From the NCBI GenBank assembly GCA_012797575.1, contig JAAZOW010000258.1, positions 1 to 11,851 on the forward strand: a DNA stretch of 11,851 bases, given 5' to 3'. The notes below the pieces were generated by a model. The model saw only the letters and a list, made by a program, of their open reading frames with translations. It searched no databases and was not told the origin of the DNA. Position numbers and translations under genes: made by a program. How positions within the stretch are numbered: position 1 is the stretch's first letter; the number at the start of each line of letters is the position of its first letter. This DNA is from Methanomicrobiales archaeon (GTDB lineage Archaea > Halobacteriota > Methanomicrobia > Methanomicrobiales > Methanoculleaceae). Of the stretch, positions 1 through 6,649 are shown in pieces.

Positions 1-21
1 CACTTTCACGCCGCACACCTA

Positions 22-59
22 GCCTTAATACCTGACAGTGTGAAGTGAGATTGGAGATG
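22..59 (+). promoter_or_regulatory. Putative promoter and ribosome binding site of the RPA operon
   Basis: A TATA-like TTAATA lies at 25-30 in otherwise mixed sequence, preceded by CC that could serve as part of a BRE. A start about 25 bases downstream would leave a very short leader. GGAGATG at 53-59 lies 6 bases before the ATG at 66 and fits an archaeal Shine-Dalgarno sequence. The promoter is inferred from spacing only; the RBS is more secure. Confidence 0.4.
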
Positions 60-65
60 TAAGTC

Positions 66-1292
66 ATGGAGCTATCCGAAGTAACAGAGAGAATCTCCCG
101 TAAATTCGAATCGAAGGGTGCACAACCTGATAAGCAGAAGATCGAGTCACGCCTTCGCCGCCTTGTCGATGAGTTCAGCGTCAACATCGCCGAGGCCGAG
201 CGGACGGTGACGAGTGACCTCGCCCGCGAGTACGACCTCACCATCGTCGGGAGTTCATCCACAGAACTCCGGCCGATAAACGAGATCGCTCCCGGAGAGT
301 GGGTGACGGTCGAGGGAAAGATCGTTGCCCTGACACAGGCGTTCTCATCCTCGATTGCGCAGAACGGTATCATCGCTGACTCAAGCGGTGCCATACGTTT
401 CGTGTCCTGGGCACGCGCAAACGCCCCTGCGATGGAGTACGGTCACTGGTACCGGATCGAGTCTGCGGTCGTCGATGAGTACAGAGGTACACCAAACCTG
501 AAGATCCATTCGGGCACCACCGTATCCCGGATGGAGAAGGATATACCCCTCCTCCCCTCGATCACACCGATTGCGGAGCTGAGGCCGGGTGTGGGGAGCG
601 TGCGGGTCAAGGTCATCCAGGATTGGGATGTCCTCCACGAGCGGATGCTCCAGACCGGGCTCCTCGGGGATGAGACCGGCACCATCAAATTTGTCACCTG
701 GAAGGATGACGATAAAGAGAAGCTGGAGCTTGATACCGTCTACAACATCTTTTATGCCACCGTCGATGAGTATAACGGCAGGCTCTCCCTCACCCTGAAC
801 ACCGCGATGTACATCGCGGATGAGGGTGACATCGAGGTCGGACGGAACGAGACCGAGATCCAGGGCGCCCTCGTCCATGTCGCGCCAGGGTCAGGCCTCA
901 TCAAGCGCTGCCCGGTTGAAGGGTGCAACAGGGCTCTCTCCCGGCAGAACTACTGTGCGGTGCACGAGATCCAGCCCAACTTCCGGTACGATCTCCGCCT
1001 GAAGGCGGTTCTGGATGATGGAGAGCGGGCCCGGAACGTCCTGATGCAGCGTGACCTTGTCGAAGACCTCGTCGGGATCAATCTGGACGAAGCCGTCAAG
1101 ATCGCCGAGTCAAATCCGCTCGGCATGGATGAGATCTTCTACCGTGTCAGGAACGCGGTGCTCGGGCGCTACTACGCCTGTAGCGGCAGTGAGTTCGCCG
1201 GCAGGATGCTTGTTAATTCCTGCGCGCCAGTCGTATTCAAACCTGAGGAGCTGGCTGCGCTGCTGAACCGTGCCGGAGGTGAGACGGCATGA
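66..1292 (+). CDS. rpa: Replication protein A (single-stranded DNA-binding protein), zinc-finger type
   Basis: This is an archaeal replication protein A of 408 residues, which coats single-stranded DNA during replication, repair and recombination. A helical N-terminus (about 1-60) precedes two OB folds at about 68-155 and 168-252. They look like an internal duplication: VVDEY at 135-139 and TVDEY at 232-236 occupy equivalent places, and each fold has a matching GxI+FVxW strand (GAIRFVSW, GTIKFVTW). The C-terminal part carries a C-x4-C-x9-C-x2-H zinc finger (C282, C287, C297, H300) followed by a third OB-like region, the layout of euryarchaeal RPA (COG1599). GGAGATG lies 6 bases before the chosen ATG. 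The stop overlaps the start of the next gene by 4 bases (ATGA), so the two proteins are probably translated together and act as a complex. Confidence 0.93.
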   Translation: MELSEVTERISRKFESKGAQPDKQKIESRLRRLVDEFSVNIAEAERTVTSDLAREYDLTIVGSSSTELRPINEIAPGEWVTVEGKIVALTQAFSSSIAQNGIIADSSGAIRFVSWARANAPAMEYGHWYRIESAVVDEYRGTPNLKIHSGTTVSRMEKDIPLLPSITPIAELRPGVGSVRVKVIQDWDVLHERMLQTGLLGDETGTIKFVTWKDDDKEKLELDTVYNIFYATVDEYNGRLSLTLNTAMYIADEGDIEVGRNETEIQGALVHVAPGSGLIKRCPVEGCNRALSRQNYCAVHEIQPNFRYDLRLKAVLDDGERARNVLMQRDLVEDLVGINLDEAVKIAESNPLGMDEIFYRVRNAVLGRYYACSGSEFAGRMLVNSCAPVVFKPEELAALLNRAGGETA

Positions 1293-1855
1293 GATCGCAG
1301 AACGCATTTGAGCGCGAACCAGCGCGCAGGGTCTTTGCGTCCGAGTTCCGCGAGACCCGTTACCAGTTCAAGGAGGGCGACGATGAGAAGAGCCCGACCT
1401 ATGTCCTTCTCCCGAGCGGGATCCGGAGCAACCGTGTCTTCATCGTGGGAACCCTCACCGAGAGGCAGCGACATGGTGACCAGAATCTCTTCTACCGGGG
1501 GAGGGTCATCGATCCGACCGGTACCTTCTTCATCATGGCAGGGTCGTACCAGCCAGAGGCGATGCAGCAGCTCGCCCGGATTGAGCCCCCTGTCTTCGTC
1601 GCCGTCGTCGGCAAACCGAACCTCTACATGACCCCTGATGGAGCCTGTCTGGTCTCGATCCGGGCAGAATCGATATCGGTTGTGGACCGTGAGACTCGGG
1701 ATATCTGGGTGCTGGATACCGCCCGCGATACCCTGGACCGTCTGGATGCGCTTGGGACCACCGGAGACTCCCGCAGGGCCCAGGAGGAGTATGGGACGCA
1801 GCCGGATATCTACAGAAAGATCGTCTACGATGCCCTCACCCAGGTGCAGCTGTAG
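1289..1855 (+). CDS. RPA-associated protein (COG3390 family, RPA32-like partner)
   Basis: This 188-residue protein matches the euryarchaeal RPA-associated family (COG3390), which is encoded beside RPA and is thought to form the smaller subunit of the single-stranded DNA-binding complex. An OB-like beta region spans about 36-132: YVLLPSG at 38-44, RVFIVGTL at 49-56, FYRGRVIDPTGTFF at 68-81 and VAVVGKP at 104-110. A charged helical C-terminus (about 135-188) may be the interaction arm. The ATG overlaps the RPA stop (ATGA), and GGAGGTGAG lies 6 bases upstream, inside the RPA coding end. This strong internal site supports both the start and coupled translation. No zinc-binding cysteines are seen, unlike its neighbour. 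The family is assigned from remembered sequence patterns plus gene order. Confidence 0.88.
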   Translation: MRSQNAFEREPARRVFASEFRETRYQFKEGDDEKSPTYVLLPSGIRSNRVFIVGTLTERQRHGDQNLFYRGRVIDPTGTFFIMAGSYQPEAMQQLARIEPPVFVAVVGKPNLYMTPDGACLVSIRAESISVVDRETRDIWVLDTARDTLDRLDALGTTGDSRRAQEEYGTQPDIYRKIVYDALTQVQL

Positions 1856-1877
1856 ACCGCGATCCACTCTTCATATC

Positions 1878-1886
1878 CCCCTTTTT
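1878..1886 (+). terminator. Oligo-T transcription terminator after the RPA operon
   Basis: A CCCC-TTTTT run begins 22 bases after the stop of the RPA-associated gene. Archaeal RNA polymerase terminates at oligo-T stretches without needing a hairpin, so this is a reasonable end for the RPA transcript. A weak GGTGGG/CCCACC stem (1907-1912 with 1921-1926) follows it. T5 is short, so termination may be partial. Confidence 0.45.
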
Positions 1887-1964
1887 GACGATCCTGGTAG
1901 TATGGAGGTGGGGTCGTCATCCCACCACGGCCCCGGGTACGTGGGACGGAATGGTTAGGTTAAT

Positions 1965-1976
1965 GGAGGCGCCGTG
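1965..1976 (+). promoter_or_regulatory. Ribosome binding site deciding a GTG start
   Basis: GGAGG at 1965-1969 lies 4 bases before GTG at 1974. The next in-frame ATG is at 2007 and has no comparable site, so the GTG start is preferred for the transporter that follows. Confidence 0.65.
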
Positions 1977-3245
1977 CCAAGAGATGCAACTGAGGTGCGA
2001 TCTGATATGCAGGAAGCAACGAGGACTGATCGGCCGCCGGAGTCCATCATCCTGCGTGTTGCCTATCTCTCTCTTGCCGTCAACGCCGGCCTGGTCGTCT
2101 CAAAGCTGGCCCTCTCGGTCTATTCGGGGAGCCTGGCCCTCCGTGCGGACGGCATCCACTCGTTCGTGGACGTCGTCGCCTCGATCGCGCTGATCTTAGG
2201 CGTCTTCCTCTCCACGCGCAAGCGCCGGGACTTCCCGTATGGGCTCTACAAGGTTGAGAATGTCGTCGCAGTGGCCATTGCCCTCCTCATCTTCTTCACC
2301 GCCTTTGAGATTGCGATGGAGGCGGTGGCGGGCGGTGGAGTCGCCCAGTCCTACAGCGGATGGGTCCTTCCCGCTGTCGCCGCCTTCATCCCGATACCCT
2401 TCATCCTCGGCACGTACGAGGTGAGTGTAGGGCGGAAGTACAACTCGCCGGGCCTGATCGCCGATGGGAAGCAACACCAGATGGATGTCCTCTCCTCCTC
2501 AGTCGTCTTCATCGCCATCCTCGGCCAGTTCTTCGGCATACCTCTGGATCGGATCGCAGCCGTCATCGTGGCCATCTTCATCGTCCGGTCGGGCTGGGAG
2601 ATCTTGAAGGATAGCATGAAACCCCTCCTGGATGCCTCAGTCGACTACGATACGCTCAGCGAGATCCGCGCCATCATCCGGTCAGACCCGATGGTGAGCA
2701 GCATCAGGAGCGTCACGGGCCGCAACTCCGGACGCTATATTTTTGTTGAGGCGGTGGTTGAGATGGCGACATCGAATCTCAACGAGGCGCACCAGGCGAG
2801 TGAGCGCATCGAGGAGGCCATACACCTCCAGGTTCAGAACGTCGAGCGGATCGTCATTCACTATGAACCCGAGGAGAAGGTGCATCTGCGGTATGCGGTG
2901 CCGCTACAGGATCGGGAGGGTCTGGTCAGTGACCATCCCGGCGAAGCACCGTACTTCGCGATCTTCGATGTCGATGTCAGGACGGATCGCGTCGAGCGGC
3001 AGGATATCGTCGCCAACCCCTTCACAGGCGCTGAAGAGCGGAAGGGCGTGCAGATAGCTGAGATGCTGCTCGCGGAGGAGATCGATGTGATCCTCCTGCA
3101 CCACTCCCTCACGGGAAAGGGGATCGGCTATGCGTTCGAGGCGGCGGGGGTCGAGATGAGGATGACCACCGCGACGACACTTGCAGAGGCGATCGATGAG
3201 GCAATAGAACATCGCGAGGAAGAGACCGGCACCCTGTCTCGCTGA
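1974..3245 (+). CDS. Cation diffusion facilitator fused to a NifX/NafY-type (dinitrogenase FeMo-cofactor) domain
   Basis: This 423-residue membrane protein should export a divalent metal cation in exchange for protons. Residues about 24-215 form the CDF membrane domain. The TM2 motif ADGIHSFVD gives H62 and D66. The TM5 motif ADGKQHQMD gives Q167 and D171, where Zn transporters usually have H and D, so the transport site reads HD/QD. Residues about 220-300 are the CDF cytoplasmic domain, with EAHQASERIEEAI and VIHYEP. Residues about 307-411 form a NifX/NafY/COG1433-like domain (PYFAIFDVD, GVQIAEMLLAEEIDVILLHH, GKGIGYAFEAAGV), which in nitrogenase systems binds FeMo-cofactor or its precursors. 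The fusion suggests metal sensing, or a substrate such as iron rather than plain zinc; that is inference. It ends 23 bases before the kinase gene, so the two may share a transcript. Confidence 0.9.
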   Translation: MPRDATEVRSDMQEATRTDRPPESIILRVAYLSLAVNAGLVVSKLALSVYSGSLALRADGIHSFVDVVASIALILGVFLSTRKRRDFPYGLYKVENVVAVAIALLIFFTAFEIAMEAVAGGGVAQSYSGWVLPAVAAFIPIPFILGTYEVSVGRKYNSPGLIADGKQHQMDVLSSSVVFIAILGQFFGIPLDRIAAVIVAIFIVRSGWEILKDSMKPLLDASVDYDTLSEIRAIIRSDPMVSSIRSVTGRNSGRYIFVEAVVEMATSNLNEAHQASERIEEAIHLQVQNVERIVIHYEPEEKVHLRYAVPLQDREGLVSDHPGEAPYFAIFDVDVRTDRVERQDIVANPFTGAEERKGVQIAEMLLAEEIDVILLHHSLTGKGIGYAFEAAGVEMRMTTATTLAEAIDEAIEHREEETGTLSR

Positions 3246-3268
3246 CCTCCATCAGGGTATCAACAAAC

Positions 3269-3772
3269 ATGCGAAACCACAGAAACGTCATCCTCATCGG
3301 CATGCCCGGCGCGGGGAAGAGCACCGTGGGCGTCATCGTTGCAAAAACCCTTGGTATGCGGTTCATCGATACGGATATCCTGATCCAGGAGCGGACCGGG
3401 AGGATGCTTCAGGAGATACTCGACGAGGATGGGCCTGATGCGTTTGGGCGGATCGAGGAGGAGGTGATCCTCTCCCTCCACCCCCGCCATACGGTGATCG
3501 CGACGGGTGGCAGCGTGGTATGTAGCGAGGCTGCGATGGCGCACCTGAGCCCGGCGGGGGTGGTTGTATACCTGGAGATCGCATATGAGGAGATGAAGAG
3601 GAGGCTGAAGAACATAACGACCCGGGGGATAGTCCTCCTCCCGGGCCAGAGCCTCCGTGGGATGTACGACGAGCGGGCCCCGCTGTACGAGAGGTATGCT
3701 GATGTCGTCGTCGCGTGTTCGGGCGAGGAGGATCTCGAGTCCGTGGTCCGGGGCGTGATCGAGGCGTTGTGA
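3269..3772 (+). CDS. P-loop kinase of the shikimate kinase (AroK/AroL) family, substrate uncertain
   Basis: This 167-residue protein has the length and fold signature of bacterial-type shikimate kinase (COG0703). It carries Walker A GMPGAGKST at 11-19, DTD at 34-36, a GG turn at 80-81, a lid with R119, and the C-terminal ERAPLYERYAD (135-145) with R136 near the adenine. Three shikimate-contacting features of AroK are altered. The FRxxE motif reads FGRIEE (G60 where Arg is expected), the GGG turn reads GGS (80-82), and the lid RP reads RG (119-120). Archaea mostly make shikimate 3-phosphate with an unrelated GHMP kinase, so this protein may phosphorylate another small molecule. It lies 23 bases after the transporter gene, with only a weak AGGGT upstream of its ATG. 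Database annotation would probably be shikimate kinase; I rate the family high and the reaction low. Confidence 0.8.
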   Translation: MRNHRNVILIGMPGAGKSTVGVIVAKTLGMRFIDTDILIQERTGRMLQEILDEDGPDAFGRIEEEVILSLHPRHTVIATGGSVVCSEAAMAHLSPAGVVVYLEIAYEEMKRRLKNITTRGIVLLPGQSLRGMYDERAPLYERYADVVVACSGEEDLESVVRGVIEAL

Positions 3773-3844
3773 GGGTCTCGACTGTCGCGGGAATGCTCAC
3801 AGGGATGCTGCCCAACCGGACTTGCCGTGCCGGAAGGAGCTGCT

Positions 3845-3868
3845 GCAATCGGGCCTGGTTCCGATTGC
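3845..3868. terminator. Stem-loop between convergent genes
   Basis: GCAATCGG (3845-3852) and CCGATTGC (3861-3868) are perfectly complementary around an 8-base loop. The element lies in the 106-base gap between two convergent genes, 10 bases from the end of the leftward one, so it would fold near the 3' end of both transcripts. No T-run follows on either strand; a role as terminator or 3'-end stabiliser is inferred from position. Confidence 0.4.
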
Positions 3869-3878
3869 GGCCTCCCGA

Positions 3879-4511
3879 TCACACTTCTGCGACCAGGAAC
3901 CGCCCATCTTCACCTTCAACGAGGCGCACCGTGATCATCGCACCTTCGTGCACGCCGAAGTCCGAGTAGGGTTCGTTCAGGAGCGTCCCCCTGAGTGATG
4001 TTGCGTCGTCCGACTGCCCCTCCAGGCGGACCCAGACCCCTTCGGGGACCACATTCCGATCTCGTGAGAGCAGGATCACCGATACATCATCGAAGTACCC
4101 GGAGGCCCTGAACCTGTCGAGGTCAACCCTCTTTCGCACAGCCTGGAGGTGCTCCGGCTCGTAGTAGATGAGCCACCTCTGTTCTTCGAGGAGCGCGAGA
4201 TCGTTTGCCTCTCCCTCCGATAGGAGCGCGTATGCTCCCATATCGTCGAGGTGGAGTATGAGCCCTTCGCCGTGATCTTTGAAGTTCACGACGATCTCCG
4301 GTGGCCTTCCGGGTTCGGCCCGGCAGAGGGCATGGATGCGGAAGGTGACTCCCTCCTCATGGTCCACGTAAAAGAAGCCGATGCATCGGTCTGCATCCGC
4401 GTGAGCCTGTTCTTCTCCGGAGAGGACGTGGGCTATGCCGGGGTTGATCTCCGCAACCGCCCACCTGGAGATGATCTCCCGATCGGAGTAGTGTGTCGTT
4501 TCATCGTTCAT
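3879..4511 (-). CDS. Conserved-looking cytosolic protein of unknown function
   Basis: I do not recognise this 210-residue acidic protein. It has no signal peptide, membrane segment or clear catalytic motif. The N-terminal part (about 10-125) alternates strands and turns, with FFYVD, VTFRIHALCRAEPG, EIVVNFKDHGEGLILHLDD and RWLIYYEPEH. The C-terminal part (about 155-210) reads WVRLEG, GTLLNEPYSDFGVHEG and ITVRLVEGEDGRF, which faintly resembles the GxLxNEP...GD pattern of DUF2314-type domains. That resemblance is weak. The reading frame is clean with typical local codon usage, so it is a real gene. It is transcribed alone, convergent with the kinase. No Shine-Dalgarno sequence precedes the ATG; an AT-rich stretch about 40-50 bases upstream is the only promoter candidate. 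Confidence 0.75.
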   Translation of the reverse strand: MNDETTHYSDREIISRWAVAEINPGIAHVLSGEEQAHADADRCIGFFYVDHEEGVTFRIHALCRAEPGRPPEIVVNFKDHGEGLILHLDDMGAYALLSEGEANDLALLEEQRWLIYYEPEHLQAVRKRVDLDRFRASGYFDDVSVILLSRDRNVVPEGVWVRLEGQSDDATSLRGTLLNEPYSDFGVHEGAMITVRLVEGEDGRFLVAEV

Positions 4512-4798
4512 GGTACCGTGGTATAGTGTCTCTTGCGTTTGGCATGAAAGGATTTTGAAATGTTGATGAAGATCTCTTGACTCTCAGACTGTGTCAACCG
4601 GATGTGCATCCGCCGCGCCATACCCGCACCATCTGCCGGTGCGCTTCCGCCATGCGTGGAGCTCGATCAGGCCAGAAGGGCATGTCCGGGGGTTTTTGGG
4701 TGGGAGATCGGGTGCTCGGCGCCGGCGGCCCCCCCGTATGGGGGTGGCGATCCGCTGATACGGTGGAGCACGTCAGCGGATCGTGTGGCTGCGACCCC
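4512..4798. other. Intergenic gap of 287 bases with GC-rich hairpins
   Basis: The gap holds the AT-rich upstream region of the leftward unknown gene (about 4545-4575), a 6-bp stem CGCACC/GGTGCG (4625-4630 with 4638-4643), a CCCCC-GTAT-GGGGG hairpin (4731-4744), and the long inverted repeat listed separately. A rightward open frame runs from 4577 into the ATPase gene. Its sequence is arginine/proline/cysteine-rich and antisense to that gene, so I read no gene here. Confidence 0.6.
4748..4783 (-). terminator. Perfect 11-bp inverted repeat downstream of the ABC operon
   Basis: CGATCCGCTGA (4748-4758) pairs exactly with TCAGCGGATCG (4773-4783) around a 14-base loop. It begins 15 bases after the ATPase stop codon on the minus strand and is followed there by the CCCCC/GGGGG hairpin at 4731-4744. 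Position suggests the operon's 3' end. There is no oligo-T run on that strand, so it may be an RNA-processing or stabilising element instead of a classical terminator. Confidence 0.5.
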
Positions 4799-5587
4799 TC
4801 ACCCCTCCTCCTGGAGTTGCCCGGGCCGGACCGGGACCACGTAGGGTGCCGGGAGGTCCTGCTTCACCACAGCCTCGATCCCGTAGACGTTTCCGAGCAT
4901 CTCCTGGGTGAGGACCTCCTCCGGCGCCCCATAGCCGTAGATCGACCCTCCCGCAAGGACCATGAGCCGGTGGCAGTAGGTCGCCGCGAGGTTGAGGTCG
5001 TGGAGGGCTATGACGACCGCAAGATCCCTCTCTTCAGCAAGCCGACTGAGAACCTCCATCACCGCCATCTGGTGGCGGATATCGAGGTTGCTCGTCGGTT
5101 CGTCCAGGAGGACCACCCCGGTCTCCTGGACGAGCGCCCGGGCGATCATCACCCGCTGACGCTCCCCGCCTGAGAGTTCAGCGACCTTCCGGAACGCAAG
5201 TCCCTCAAGGCCCAGGAGATCGAGCGCCGTGATCACCCTCTCCTCATCCTCCGGGCTCACCGTCCAGTTCAGGTAGGGCCGCCGCCCCATGAGGACTGTC
5301 TCAAAGACCGTCGATGCTGTCTGGTTCCCGGCTGACTGCGGGACGTAGGCCATCTCCCGGGCAACCTCGCGGCGGTGCATCTTCCCGAGATCCTGACCCG
5401 CGAGCATCACCCTTCCCTCCATTGGTCTGAGCATCCCGTCGACGCACTTGATCAACGTCGTCTTCCCGCACCCATTCGGCCCGACGAGCCCGACGATCTC
5501 CCCGGCATCCACATCAAACGAGACCCCCGAGAGGACTGGGTGGTTCCGGTAGGCAAACGAGAGATCTTCGACTGAGAGCAGCGCCAT
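4799..5587 (-). CDS. ABC transporter ATP-binding protein, iron-siderophore/cobalamin/heme type
   Basis: This 262-residue ATPase powers the importer encoded just upstream. All motifs are intact: Walker A GPNGCGKT (36-43), Q-loop Q84 in YVPQS, signature LSGGERQR (138-145), Walker B VVLLDEP (158-164), D-loop SNLD and switch H196 in ALHDLN. HDLNLAATYCHR, followed by the PEEVLT segment, is typical of the FecE/BtuD/HmuV group (COG1120). Its ATG shares one base with the permease stop (TGATG), making it the last gene of a tightly overlapping four-gene operon. It would sit on the cytoplasmic face as a homodimer bound to the FecCD permease. Sequence cannot distinguish iron complex, cobalamin and heme as substrate. 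Confidence 0.95.
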   Translation of the reverse strand: MALLSVEDLSFAYRNHPVLSGVSFDVDAGEIVGLVGPNGCGKTTLIKCVDGMLRPMEGRVMLAGQDLGKMHRREVAREMAYVPQSAGNQTASTVFETVLMGRRPYLNWTVSPEDEERVITALDLLGLEGLAFRKVAELSGGERQRVMIARALVQETGVVLLDEPTSNLDIRHQMAVMEVLSRLAEERDLAVVIALHDLNLAATYCHRLMVLAGGSIYGYGAPEEVLTQEMLGNVYGIEAVVKQDLPAPYVVPVRPGQLQEEG

Positions 5588-6645
5588 CAGGCATCCCTCC
5601 GGTGCATGAAGAGGTAGATGAAGAACGGCACCCCGAGAAACGCCGTCACGATACCGACCGGCAGGATCTGCGGCGCAAGAATGCTCCGCCCGATGCTGTC
5701 GGCGGCGAGCAGGAGAGCGGCCCCTACGAGCCCTGAGGCCGGGATGAGTGTCCGATGATCGCCGCCGATGGCCATCCGGGTGATATGCGGTGCCACAAGC
5801 CCGATGAACCCGATGGTGCCGGTGAAACAGACGATCACCGCGGTGATCAGGGAGGCGACCACCATAAAGACCATCATCGACCGCTCTACAGGCACCCCGA
5901 GACCCGCCGCCACCTCATCACCCTCGGCGAGGGCGTTGAGGTCCCAGGCCCGGTAGATGAGGTAGGGGATGGTGCAGGCGAGAACGAGGGTCACCAGTCC
6001 GAGTCTCGGCCAGGTGGACTTCCCCACCGATCCGAACATCCAGAAGACCACCGCCTGGAGTTCCTCGGCGGTCCCTATGTACTGGAGGAGCGATGTCACC
6101 GCGGAGAAGAGATACATGAGGGCGATACCGGCAAGGATCATCGTCTCACTGCTCACACCCCGGTAGCGGGCCATACCATAGATGGCGACTGATGCCAACA
6201 GGGAGAAGAGGAATGCGTTTGCTATGATGAGGTACTCTCCATCGACGAACCCGGCGCCGAGGACGATCGCGATCGATGCTCCGGTGGCAGCGGCTGAAGA
6301 TATGCCGAGGGTGAAGGGGCTTGCGAGCGGGTTTCTGAGGATCCCCTGCATCACCGTTCCCGCCACCGCAAGCCCAAACCCGGCCACGACAGCGAAGAGA
6401 ACCCGATGGAGCCGGTAGTCCCAGACGATGATGTCGGCCATCTCGGGTGCGATGAAGGTCCCCGGGAAGAGGCCCGCGAGGATGGCGATGTAGGACTCGG
6501 CCACGGTGAACTCCGCCGACCCGAGGGTGACCGCGATGCCGATGAGGATGACCAGCAGGATGAGGAGCCCGCCGATGAAGGCCGTCCGGGTCTTCCTCAG
6601 GTGGGCGTATCCCTCACGCAGGACGATGCTCTTTTCCATGCGCAT
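5587..6645 (-). CDS. FecCD/BtuC-family ABC transporter permease
   Basis: This is the membrane channel subunit of the importer, 352 residues from the chosen start, with about ten hydrophobic helices spanning 23-346. FecCD family hallmarks are present: DYRLHRVL (76-83), QGILRNPLASPFTLGISS (100-117), GTIGFIGLVAPHITR (276-290) and ILPVGIVTAFLGVPFFIYL near the end. The frame stays open upstream to an ATG at 6777, but that 44-residue Ser/Thr/Arg-rich extension lies antisense-free inside the preceding gene in another frame and is not credible. I chose the ATG at 6645, 4 bases after the preceding stop; the ATG at 6639 is almost equally likely. The gene overlaps the ATPase gene by one base. Substrate specificity follows the binding protein upstream. 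Confidence 0.93.
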   Translation of the reverse strand: MRMEKSIVLREGYAHLRKTRTAFIGGLLILLVILIGIAVTLGSAEFTVAESYIAILAGLFPGTFIAPEMADIIVWDYRLHRVLFAVVAGFGLAVAGTVMQGILRNPLASPFTLGISSAAATGASIAIVLGAGFVDGEYLIIANAFLFSLLASVAIYGMARYRGVSSETMILAGIALMYLFSAVTSLLQYIGTAEELQAVVFWMFGSVGKSTWPRLGLVTLVLACTIPYLIYRAWDLNALAEGDEVAAGLGVPVERSMMVFMVVASLITAVIVCFTGTIGFIGLVAPHITRMAIGGDHRTLIPASGLVGAALLLAADSIGRSILAPQILPVGIVTAFLGVPFFIYLFMHRRDA

Positions 6646-6649
6646 CTTC

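Noticed and set aside
1..47. CACTTTCAC (1-9) facing GTGAAGTG (40-47) around the RPA TATA element as an operator
   Set aside because: The repeat is imperfect (one-base gap), widely spaced, and cut by the window edge.
1172..1867. 231-codon leftward open frame opposite the RPA genes
   Set aside because: It is antisense to two well-recognised genes; long shadow frames are expected in GC-rich DNA.
4577..5173. 198-codon rightward open frame
   Set aside because: Most of it is antisense to the ATPase gene, its composition is unlike a folded protein, and its start lies in hairpin-rich noncoding sequence.
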